A stretch of DNA of 64,000 nt, taken from NCBI GenBank assembly GCA_002707785.1, contig PANW01000089.1, positions 1 through 64,000 of the forward strand, in the 5' to 3' direction. Source of the stretch: Cellvibrionaceae bacterium (lineage in GTDB: Bacteria > Pseudomonadota > Gammaproteobacteria > Pseudomonadales > Cellvibrionaceae). Below the pieces are notes generated by a model. It saw only the letters and a program-made list of their open reading frames with translations. It was not told where the DNA came from and did not search any database. This document shows positions 18,101-26,074 of this stretch, in pieces (position 1 is the stretch's first letter; each line of letters starts with the position of its first letter). The position numbers were made by a program, and so were the translations under genes.

Positions 18101-18905
18101 ATAGGCTCTTTGTGTCATCCGCGCTGTGTCGATAGTGAGTCCATCGCTGCTGTTGCACGTCAAAGCGTGATAGCCCACGATCACCGGTACCGACCCATAA
18201 ATTATTGACGCTGTCTTCGAATACGGACCAAATAGAGTCTCCGACCTCTGCGCCAATACGTTGAAACTCATGAGTTTGGGTGTTGAAGTACTGCAGGCCT
18301 TGATCCTAGGTTGCTAGCCACAAACCACCGTCATGGCTGCGTTTAACATCAACAATAACCTTGGGGCTGGAACTGGAATCATTTGACGCCTGTGGGCGCA
18401 CTTCCGTGTCGCTGGAAGACTCCAAACGCTCTGCTGGCGTAGAAGCATAACTGACGAACTCCCCATTTTTGAGCCGTTCGACCAAACCACCACCCTGAGT
18501 CCCGAGCCAGAGTGAGTCTCCTTCTCGCTCAACACTCCAAACAAAGCTACTCGGCAAGCCCTGATCAGCCATGTAGTGACGAAATTGGTAACCATCGAAT
18601 CGATTCAGGCCATTGCGAGTCCCAAACCACATAAAGCCCACAGCATCTTGCTCGATGGCAAATACTGTACTTTGACTGAGGCCATGCTGAAGTGTCAGCT
18701 GCTCCATCATGTCGTCCATCGCCACCGCAGCGGGAACAGCCAAGGACAACAGAGCAACAAAACGAAAACAATTAACGGGGTATTTGACCGTTAGGTAACG
18801 TCTCCAGCGTGTCAACAACGCTAAGCCTCGCCCGACCCTAGGCATAGACTTAAATGCCAGACTCAACATCCAATCCCCGTTTAAAATCCATTTCTGCAAT
18901 AACAC
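15135..18905 (-). pseudogene. Hybrid two-component sensor kinase interrupted by an in-frame amber stop
   Basis: One continuous frame of 1256 codons is split by a single TAG at 18306-18308. Before it lie a signal peptide and the first propeller blades (199 aa, ending GGLWLAT). After it the same frame continues at once with DQGLQYFNTQ. Order of domains: Reg_prop two-bladed beta-propeller repeats (many WVGTxGGLNRFD), Y_Y_Y domain, one membrane helix (WAYLAYSLIAAILVLLYW), HisKA with SHEIRTP, HATPase_c (NAVKFTEEGG, GGTGLGLSISRQ), and a receiver domain (LIVEDND, phospho-Asp in VFMDRHMPKMDG). Intact proteins of this type sense periplasmic signals, often oligosaccharides. All catalytic motifs survive, so the lesion looks recent. 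A downstream restart (e.g. ATG at 18158) would lack export and the first blades. A sequencing error is the alternative. Confidence 0.85.
18306..18308 (-). other. In-frame TAG inside the hybrid sensor kinase
   Basis: TAG lies in a propeller blade between GGLWLAT and DQGLQYF. A single base change from GAG, AAG or CAG would restore an open frame. Confidence 0.85.
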
Positions 18906-19109
18906 AGAATAGTAGAAAAATTGCAGCTTAACACATCAATTTTAGGAATAGGGATTATCGCGACAAGCCTGTTTTGATGAAATCTTTACAGAACAAGTAA
19001 GAATAGAAGGAAGGTTTGGTTGAAGATGCCGGTTTACGAAGAACAAACCGTTAGTAAGCCCTGACCCACAGCGTAGACTAAGCCTGTGTCGATGAACCTC
19101 AATCAAGGA

Positions 19110-19139
19110 CATCACCAATCCCAATCGGTACTGGTGATG
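19110..19139 (-). terminator. Hairpin after the acyl-CoA dehydrogenase genes
   Basis: CATCACCA (19110-19117) pairs with TGGTGATG (19132-19139) across a 14-base loop, a few bases past the end of the last dehydrogenase gene on the minus strand. No T-run follows, so termination strength is uncertain. Confidence 0.4.
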
Positions 19140-19151
19140 CCCTCCTCCGGC

Positions 19152-20279
19152 TTAAGAGCGCGCGAAGTTCTGCGTATGGTAAGCAGTATTACCAAACAAC
19201 AATTCAATCATCGTTAGACGTTTGAAATAGTGCCCCACGTCGAGCTCTTCGGTCACACCGATACCACCGTGGATTTGTACAGCCTCCTGACCAACAGCAC
19301 GGCCAGCCTTACCAATTCTCGCCTTCATGGCAGAAACGGCTTTGGCCACCCCTTCGCCACCTTGATCCAGTTTCATCGCTGCCATCAAGACAATGGATTT
19401 GGCCTGTTGATGCTCGATGAACATGTCAGCCATACGATGTTGCAACGCCTGGAATTTGGCAATAGGAACGCCAAACTGTACACGAGTTTTGGTGTACTCG
19501 ACGGTCTTTTGGTAAGCCACTTCCATGGCGCCAACGGCTTCAGCACAAATAGCCAGGGTAGCGCGCTGAATCACGTCTTCGATGATCGGCAGTGCTTTGC
19601 CTTCAGCGGCCAATAAGCTGTCTGCGGTCACTTCAACATTGTTTAGCTTCACTTCAGCTGCGCGAGCACCATCTTGTGTACGATAGCTCTGCACCTCTAC
19701 GCCAGTGGCCTTAGCATCAACCAGGAACAGAGAAATGCCGTCGTTATCCGTTTGTGCACCCGATGTTCTGGCAGAAACGATCAAGGTATCGGCAATACCA
19801 CCGTTAAGCACAACCGCTTTGTGGCCGTTCAAACGGAAACCTGCGTCAGTTTTTTCTGCCGTAGTGGTCACATCACTCAAGTCGTAGCGACCTTGTGGCT
19901 CAGCATAGGCAAATGCCAACTGAGTGGTGCCTTCCATAATACCCGCTATATATTGGGCTTTTTGTGCGTCGCTGCCGGCGTTGGCAATCAGGCCTCCGCC
20001 TAACACGGCGGTGGTCAGAAAAGGCTCAATAACGATACCTTTACCAAACTCTTCCATCACTACCATCAAATCGAGAGCACTGCCGCCGAGACCACCGTCT
20101 TCCTCTTTAAAGGGCACCATCAACCAGCCCAATTCAGCAAACAGCTTCCAATGATCTTGGTTGTAACCCACGTCACCCTTAACCACTTTCATGCGTGAAT
20201 CAAAGTCGTAGTCATTTTGTACAAATTTAGCAACGCTGTCCTGCAGCATTTGTTGCTCTTCGCTATAAGAAAAATCCAT
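19152..20279 (-). CDS. Acyl-CoA dehydrogenase, small-subunit type
   Basis: 375-aa flavoprotein of the acyl-CoA dehydrogenase superfamily: N-terminal helical domain, middle beta domain (AYAEPQGRYDLSDV, FRLNGHKAVVLNG) and C-terminal helices (VQFGVPIAKFQALQHRMADM, QIHGGIGVTEELDVGHYFKR). The position of the usual catalytic Glu of MCAD-type enzymes is absent (FGNTAYHTQNF). It lies 10 bases after the next upstream gene, a larger acyl-CoA dehydrogenase. Such pairs (PimC/PimD-like, or the alpha2beta2 enzymes of sterol side-chain degradation) usually form heteromers where only one subunit supplies the base. The substrate is probably a branched, dicarboxylic or bulky acyl-CoA. The exact substrate is not readable from sequence. 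Confidence 0.85.
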   Translation of the reverse strand: MDFSYSEEQQMLQDSVAKFVQNDYDFDSRMKVVKGDVGYNQDHWKLFAELGWLMVPFKEEDGGLGGSALDLMVVMEEFGKGIVIEPFLTTAVLGGGLIANAGSDAQKAQYIAGIMEGTTQLAFAYAEPQGRYDLSDVTTTAEKTDAGFRLNGHKAVVLNGGIADTLIVSARTSGAQTDNDGISLFLVDAKATGVEVQSYRTQDGARAAEVKLNNVEVTADSLLAAEGKALPIIEDVIQRATLAICAEAVGAMEVAYQKTVEYTKTRVQFGVPIAKFQALQHRMADMFIEHQQAKSIVLMAAMKLDQGGEGVAKAVSAMKARIGKAGRAVGQEAVQIHGGIGVTEELDVGHYFKRLTMIELLFGNTAYHTQNFARS

Positions 20280-20289
20280 GATCGCCCCC

Positions 20290-21489
20290 TTACAAACCTA
20301 AAACAGCTTTGCAGATAATATTTTTTTGAATTTCGTTACTGCCACCATAAATAGTGGTCTTACGATGGTTAAAGTACAGCGGTGCACTGTTAGCCGCTGA
20401 ACCTGGCCCGACCATAGGACCTTCAAAACCGTATTCAAATTGATCTTTGACAAAAGGAATCGCGTAGTAACCGGCGATTTCCATCTTAAGTTCGTCGATC
20501 TGCTGAGCGATTTCAGTACCTTTGATCTTCAAGATTGACGACTCCGGGCCTGGTGCTTTACCGGTGCTAACTGCCGCGAGGGTACGTAAATCGGTGTATT
20601 CCAGAGCCAACAAATCGATTTCCAAGTCTGCCACTTTTTGAGCAAACGCTGGATCGTCCATCAGCGGGCTGCCGAAGTGATTGGTCTCACTGGCCAGCTG
20701 CTTAACCTTGGCTAAACTGTCTTTACTCTTGGCAACGCCCGCAATACCGGTACGTTCGTGAGTCAGTAAGACTTTTGCGTAAGTCCAGCCCTTACCTTCT
20801 TCACCGATCAGGTTTTCCGCGGGAACACGCACGTTGTCAAAATGAATTTCATTCACTTCTCGGGTTTCGTCCAACAAGTAGATGGGTGAAACATTGATAC
20901 CCGGCGTTTTCATATCGATCAGCAAGAAGCTAATAGACTCTTGGTTTTTCGCTTCACTACCTGCAGTACGGACTAAACAGAAAATCCAATCCGCGTGCTG
21001 TCCCAGTGTGGTCCAGGTTTTGGTTCCGTTGACGACGTACTCGTCACCGTCGCGGGTGGCAGTAGTTTTCAAAGAGGCCAAGTCAGAACCAGAGTTAGGC
21101 TCAGAATAGCCCTGACACCACCACACTTTACTGCCGAGAATATCGGGTAGGAAACGCTGTTTCTGCTCTTCGTTACCAAAGGAGTAGATCACTGGCGCAA
21201 CCATGCTCATACCAAAAGGAATCACGCCGGGAGCTCCAGCTTTTGCACACTCATTGCTCCAAATGTACTTTTGAGTAGGTGTCCAACCGGTACCGCCGTG
21301 CTCCACTGGCCAGTTAACCGCAGCCCAGCCTTTTTCCGCCAAGATTTGCTGCCATTCAACAAAATCTTCTTTGGTAAAATGAAGCTCTTTTTTGGATTTT
21401 TCGGCAATCTTTGCCGGTAGTTTATCGTTTAAGAACTGACGCACTTCCTGTTGAAAGGCGAGTTCTTCCGCAGAAAATTCTACGTTCAT
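20290..21489 (-). CDS. Acyl-CoA dehydrogenase, large-subunit type
   Basis: 399-aa FAD-dependent acyl-CoA dehydrogenase (WPVEHGGTGWTPTQ, GYSEPNSGSDLASLKT, WTTLGQHADWIFCLVRT) with the C-terminal YGGSNEIQKNIICKAVLGL. The Glu seen in YEGT of short/medium-chain enzymes is Gly here, which is usual for PimC-like large subunits whose base sits elsewhere. It is first in a two-gene unit with the small-subunit type gene 10 bases downstream. It oxidises an acyl-CoA to the 2,3-enoyl-CoA in the cytosol and passes electrons to ETF. Confidence 0.88.
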   Translation of the reverse strand: MNVEFSAEELAFQQEVRQFLNDKLPAKIAEKSKKELHFTKEDFVEWQQILAEKGWAAVNWPVEHGGTGWTPTQKYIWSNECAKAGAPGVIPFGMSMVAPVIYSFGNEEQKQRFLPDILGSKVWWCQGYSEPNSGSDLASLKTTATRDGDEYVVNGTKTWTTLGQHADWIFCLVRTAGSEAKNQESISFLLIDMKTPGINVSPIYLLDETREVNEIHFDNVRVPAENLIGEEGKGWTYAKVLLTHERTGIAGVAKSKDSLAKVKQLASETNHFGSPLMDDPAFAQKVADLEIDLLALEYTDLRTLAAVSTGKAPGPESSILKIKGTEIAQQIDELKMEIAGYYAIPFVKDQFEYGFEGPMVGPGSAANSAPLYFNHRKTTIYGGSNEIQKNIICKAVLGL

Positions 21490-21538
21490 GGTTTCTCTCC
21501 CACTTCTTTTGGTTTTCAGTCACTATTGCTTACAAGGG

Positions 21539-22723
21539 TTAAAGAGAAGCCTCTTTCACCATATTGCGAGCAATCACAATTTGTTGGATCTGGGTCGTAC
21601 CTTCATACAAACGCAGCAGGCGCACATCACGATAAAAACGCTCCACCGCATATTCTGAAATATAGCCTGCACCACCATGGATCTGTACGGCCTTATCTGC
21701 GACTCGGCCCACCATTTCAGTACAAAATAATTTACAACAGGCCGCTTCCGTCGGTATGGCATCGCCTTGATCACGTTTTCTGGCCGCATCTAACACCATC
21801 GCCTTGCCGGCATAGGCTTCTGCTTTGCTGTCGGACAGCATCGCTTGAATCAATTGATGCTCGCAGATGGGTTTGCCAAATTGCTCGCGCTCCATGGAAA
21901 AACGCAACGCATCGTCAATAAGACGCTCAGCAATCCCCACACTCACCGATGAAATGTGTAGCCGTCCCCGATCCAGCACTTTCATGGCGGTATAGAAGCC
22001 TTTACCCTCGACACCACCGATAAGGTTTTCAGCGGGCACACGCACATTGTCGAAAATCACATCACAGGTACAGGAGCCCGCCTGTCCCATCTTTTTATCT
22101 TTTGCACCTAGCGATAAACCCTCACTCCCCGCCTCGACAATAAAGGCCGACACCCCTTTGGCACCGCTGATGTCAGGATTAGTGCGAGCCATCACCGTAA
22201 AGGTTCCAGCTCGTGGCGCATTGGTGATAAAGCGTTTAGTGCCGCTAAGAATATAGCTATCGCCATCGCGAACTGCCGTGGTTTTTACGGCCGCTGAGTC
22301 AGATCCTACGTCAGGTTCTGTCAAACAAAAGGATCCAATGAGCTCACCTGAGGCGTATTTAGGCAGATATTTTTGTTTCTGCTCTTCCGTACCATCAAAG
22401 ACGATACCCGCAGAGCCGATGCCGTTATTGGTCCCTATCAGAGAGCGAAATGCCGGCGACGTGCGCCCCAGCTCCATGGCGACTAAGACTTCTTCTTCCA
22501 TGGTCAAGCCAAGTCCACCATAGGCTTCAGGAATGGTTAAACCAAACAATCCCATCTCCCGCATCTCTGCGATCACGTCATCGGGGATCTCATCGTCTTC
22601 GGCAACTTTTGCCTCCAGCGGCACCAGCCGATCTCGCACGTAGCGGTGAATGGTATCCAATAGCGCATTTAGGGTTTCAGTATCTCTGATCACGCCAGCA
22701 TCCTCTGGTGATATTTTCATCAA
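21539..22723 (-). CDS. Acyl-CoA dehydrogenase
   Basis: 394-aa acyl-CoA dehydrogenase of the short/medium-chain style. Seen: middle-domain CLTEPDVGSDSAAVKT and FITNAPRAGTFTVMART, the QFGKPICEHQ segment, QIHGGAGYISEYAVERFYRD, and the catalytic Glu context LYEGTTQIQQ near the C-terminus. FAD enzyme, cytosolic, first oxidation step of beta-oxidation. It lies 49 bases upstream of the paired dehydrogenases and diverges from the acyl-CoA synthetase gene with only 142 bases to that gene's chosen start. A shared control region is likely. Substrate chain length cannot be told. Confidence 0.92.
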   Translation of the reverse strand: MMKISPEDAGVIRDTETLNALLDTIHRYVRDRLVPLEAKVAEDDEIPDDVIAEMREMGLFGLTIPEAYGGLGLTMEEEVLVAMELGRTSPAFRSLIGTNNGIGSAGIVFDGTEEQKQKYLPKYASGELIGSFCLTEPDVGSDSAAVKTTAVRDGDSYILSGTKRFITNAPRAGTFTVMARTNPDISGAKGVSAFIVEAGSEGLSLGAKDKKMGQAGSCTCDVIFDNVRVPAENLIGGVEGKGFYTAMKVLDRGRLHISSVSVGIAERLIDDALRFSMEREQFGKPICEHQLIQAMLSDSKAEAYAGKAMVLDAARKRDQGDAIPTEAACCKLFCTEMVGRVADKAVQIHGGAGYISEYAVERFYRDVRLLRLYEGTTQIQQIVIARNMVKEASL

Positions 22724-22865
22724 CTATAGGTGTAAATACTAACAAGCAATTCCGCAGAGTGGAATCATAGATTCAAAAGTGGTAAAAATAGGGCACGCTT
22801 TGGCGGCTATTCAACATGAGAACTGCCAATTTGATGCGATAAAGATAATGAGAGAGAGAAGAGCG

Positions 22866-24755
22866 ATGTCCACCCAACCCGCACAGCAAGGGCCTTTAGC
22901 CACAGAATTACACGATATGAAAGCCATCGAAGGCTTCGAAAGTTTGCCATTGGCCGAGCGCTACCCTTGGACCAACACCTACGACTTAATCATCAATGCC
23001 TGTCAGAAATGGGGCGAAGACACGGCGCTTGAGTTCTTGCCGACCGCCGAAAAAGACGAAGCAAGCCTGCCAATCAGCTACTTGCAGCTGGCCGGACGTA
23101 TGAATCAGACCGCCAACCTGTTGCATGGTCTGGGTGTGAGAGCCAAGGATGCGGTCTCCATTATGCTGCCCACCTTGCCTCAAACTTTCTACTGCATTTG
23201 GGGAGCCCAGGCCGCTGGCGTAACCAGCCCGCTCAATCCCCTATTAGAAGCGCACCACCTAGCTGAAATCATCGGCGTGACGGGTTCTAAAGTTCTAATT
23301 ACCATGGCTCCTGCCCACGGAAATCGTGAACTTTGGGACAAGGCCGTCGCTGTCGCCCAGCAAGCCAACGATCTGACCCATATGGTGGTCATTACGGTTC
23401 CAGGCTTAACCGAAGAACTGCCAGAAGCGCCTCGTGACGGTATTACCATGGTGGACTTCACCGCCTTGATTGATCAGCAGAATGCGGCCGAACTCGATTC
23501 TAAACGTGTTTTTCATGCCGATGATCCCGCCGCTTACATGCACACGGGTGGCACCACTGGCCGACCTAAAGTGGCCCAACTTAACCACGGCCACTTTGCA
23601 TTCATCGCCCAATTGACCGACGACATGACCAAGAATCGTCCTCGTACGCCGACTCCCTGCGCACTGCCCATGTTCCACATCTTTGGCTTAGTCGCCACGG
23701 GCATCGCGGCATTTGTCTCCGGTCGCAACGTAGTCATTATGTCCCCCACCGGTTTCCGCAACCCCAACGTCGTTCAAAATTTCTGGGCCCATGTGGATCG
23801 CTTCAAGTTCCAAGGTATTGCCGCAGTCCCGACCATTCTGTCGGTACTTTATGAAGTGCCGATTGGTGACAACGACATCTCCTCACTGGATGAGATTGTC
23901 AGTGGCGCCGCCCCTCTGCCTGATCATTTGAAGATTAATTTCGAAAAGCGCTTCGATTGCTGGGTGCGCAACGGCTACGGCATGACGGAAAGTAGCTGTG
24001 TACTCTCCCACAGCCAACGCGATACTGCTGTGCCCATGGGCAGTTGTGGTTTGCGCGTACCTTACGCGGAACGCATCGTCGCCCATGTAGACGGCAACCG
24101 TTTGGTCAAAATCTGTGAGGCCAATGAAGCTGGCGTGGTGCTATCGCGTGGACCGAATATCTTTGCGGGTTATCTGGAACAAGAAGATAACGACAAAGCC
24201 TGGGTCGATGGCTGGTTCAATACCGGAGACATGGGTTACGAAGACGAAAACGGATTCCTGTTTCTGACCGGTCGAGCAAAGGATCTGATTATTCGCGGCG
24301 GGCACAATATTGATCCAGTACTGATTGAAGAGCCTTTACTGGCGCATCCCGATGTATCCGCAGCGGTAGCGGTTGGTCAACCCGATCCTCACGCCGGCGA
24401 ACTGCCGATGGCTTTTGTGGTTGCCACACCGAGTCGCGACATCGATGTTGACGCCTTGCTGGCCTACGCAGCGGAGAACATTTCCGAACGCGCCGCCATC
24501 CCCAAACGCATTCACGTGATTGAGGAAATCCCCTTGACTGCCGTGGCCAAAATTTTCAAACCGAAGTTGCGCGAAATGGCCACCGAACACGCACTTTCAG
24601 CACTGCTCACTGAGGCTGATATTGAAGCCGAAGTCTCTGCCTCGACCGATCAGCTGAAAGGTTTGCAGGCGCAAGTGGTACTGGCGAAAAAAGATCAACA
24701 AGCGGACACTGAAGCACTGCTGCAGTCATTCCCTGTGCATATCGATTTTTCCTAA
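22866..24755 (+). CDS. Acyl-CoA synthetase (AMP-forming)
   Basis: Adenylate-forming acyl-CoA ligase of about 629 aa that activates a carboxylic acid with ATP and CoA. Motifs: the P-loop-like YMHTGGTTGRPKVAQLNHGH, NGYGMTESSCVL, and GWFNTGDMGYEDENGFLFL followed by GRAKDLIIRGGHNIDP. The ORF is open from 22779, but the ATG at 22866 follows a purine-rich GAGAGAGAAGAG and starts the recognisable protein (MSTQPAQQG). It leads a + strand set with a thiolase 26 bases later and a FadB/FadJ-like enzyme after that. Together with the divergent dehydrogenases this covers activation through thiolysis. It is likely fatty acid or another lipid acid. Confidence 0.9.
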   Translation: MSTQPAQQGPLATELHDMKAIEGFESLPLAERYPWTNTYDLIINACQKWGEDTALEFLPTAEKDEASLPISYLQLAGRMNQTANLLHGLGVRAKDAVSIMLPTLPQTFYCIWGAQAAGVTSPLNPLLEAHHLAEIIGVTGSKVLITMAPAHGNRELWDKAVAVAQQANDLTHMVVITVPGLTEELPEAPRDGITMVDFTALIDQQNAAELDSKRVFHADDPAAYMHTGGTTGRPKVAQLNHGHFAFIAQLTDDMTKNRPRTPTPCALPMFHIFGLVATGIAAFVSGRNVVIMSPTGFRNPNVVQNFWAHVDRFKFQGIAAVPTILSVLYEVPIGDNDISSLDEIVSGAAPLPDHLKINFEKRFDCWVRNGYGMTESSCVLSHSQRDTAVPMGSCGLRVPYAERIVAHVDGNRLVKICEANEAGVVLSRGPNIFAGYLEQEDNDKAWVDGWFNTGDMGYEDENGFLFLTGRAKDLIIRGGHNIDPVLIEEPLLAHPDVSAAVAVGQPDPHAGELPMAFVVATPSRDIDVDALLAYAAENISERAAIPKRIHVIEEIPLTAVAKIFKPKLREMATEHALSALLTEADIEAEVSASTDQLKGLQAQVVLAKKDQQADTEALLQSFPVHIDFS

Positions 24756-24781
24756 ACCAACGCCAGCAGGAGCAAACTGCG

Positions 24782-25987
24782 ATGAGCAAAAACGCTTTTA
24801 TCTATGACGGCGGGCGCACCGCTTTTGGTCGACACTCGGGGGCACTTTCGGCGGTTCGACCAGACAACTTGCTGGCCCATGTCATTGCCACGTTGGTCAA
24901 TCGCAACGGTTTTGCCTCCAGCGACTACGAAGATGTCATCGCCGGCTCAACTAATCAGGCCGGCGAAGACAGTCGCAATGTCGCTCGCTTTGCCGGTCTG
25001 TTGGCCGGATTACCCCAACAAACCGGAGGCATCACCGTCAATCGATTGTGTGGCTCCGGTCTTGCTGCCGCACTAGACGCATCGCGCTGCGTGAAGGTTA
25101 ACGAAGGTGAGCTGTTCGTTGCCGGCGGAGTGGAATCCATGAGTCGCGCACCACTGGTAATTTCTAAGGCCACTTCAGCCTTCGATCGCAATCAGGAAAT
25201 CGCCGACACCACCATGGGCGCACGTTTTACTAACCCACTGATTGTTGAACAATTTGGCGGCCATACCATGCCGCAGACCGCGGACAATATTGCTGCCGAT
25301 CTCAACATCGATCGTGACAGCTGCGATCTGTTTGCACTCGCCTCACAACAGAAGTATCAGGCGGCGAAAGACAAGGGCTTTTTTGTCGATGAAATTATCC
25401 CTATCGAAGTAAAACAAGGTCGTAAACAACCGCCACTTGTCGTCGATAGCGATGAACATCCCAGAGCACAAACAGAGCTTTCCTCGCTGACAAAATTAAG
25501 ACCTCTATTCGAGGGGGGCGTGGTGACCGCGGGTAATGCCTCAGGAATTAACGATGGCGCCTCTGCCGTACTCATTGGCAGCGAAGCTGCGGGCAAGTCT
25601 GCCGGCATTCAGCCTCGAGCTCGTATTGTTAGCGGCGCCATAGCCGGTGTCGAACCTCGGGTAATGGGGTTGGGGCCAGTGCCCGCAACGCGCAAAGCCT
25701 TAGCTCGTGCCGGTTTAACGCTCGATGATCTCGATGTTATGGAGTTCAACGAAGCGTTTGCGGTGCAGGCACTGGGCTGTATGAAAGAGCTTGGAATTGC
25801 ATTTGATGATCCTCGCGTAAATCCCAATGGTGGTGCCATTGCGATCGGCCATCCGCTGGGCGCATCTGGGGCGAGAATTCTCTACACGGCGCTGAGACAA
25901 CTGGAGCTTAGCGGCGGACGCTATGCACTGGCCACTATGTGCATTGGTATCGGACAAGGCATCGCGGTCATTATCGAAAGAGTCTGA
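24782..25987 (+). CDS. Acetyl-CoA C-acyltransferase (thiolase)
   Basis: 401-aa thiolase cleaving 3-oxoacyl-CoA to acetyl-CoA and a shortened acyl-CoA. Nucleophile Cys in [11 protein letters not shown], the [17 protein letters not shown] motif with its His, and the second Cys in [18 protein letters not shown]. The N-terminal and C-terminal style is close to PcaF/PaaJ and FadA-type thiolases, and the substrate range is not fixed by this. It follows the acyl-CoA synthetase closely (26 bases), with an AGGAG-type ribosome site (CAGCAGGAGC). Confidence 0.93.
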   Translation: MSKNAFIYDGGRTAFGRHSGALSAVRPDNLLAHVIATLVNRNGFASSDYEDVIAGSTNQAGEDSRNVARFAGLLAGLPQQTGGITVNRLCGSGLAAALDASRCVKVNEGELFVAGGVESMSRAPLVISKATSAFDRNQEIADTTMGARFTNPLIVEQFGGHTMPQTADNIAADLNIDRDSCDLFALASQQKYQAAKDKGFFVDEIIPIEVKQGRKQPPLVVDSDEHPRAQTELSSLTKLRPLFEGGVVTAGNASGINDGASAVLIGSEAAGKSAGIQPRARIVSGAIAGVEPRVMGLGPVPATRKALARAGLTLDDLDVMEFNEAFAVQALGCMKELGIAFDDPRVNPNGGAIAIGHPLGASGARILYTALRQLELSGGRYALATMCIGIGQGIAVIIERV

Positions 25988-26074
25988 ACCACTCAACCGT
26001 AGACCAGAAAAATACAGAATATCGCGCACAGCGAATACTCAAAAACAAATAGACGACACAGACAGGAGAAGACT

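Noticed and set aside
15135-18905. Stop-codon recoding (TAG or TAA read as an amino acid)
   Set aside because: purC and valS end in TAG and several genes end in TAA in normal positions, so both codons terminate translation here.
18942-19124. 60-aa ORF between the sensor kinase and the acyl-CoA dehydrogenase genes
   Set aside because: There is no ribosome site or recognisable family, and the gap contains a hairpin instead.
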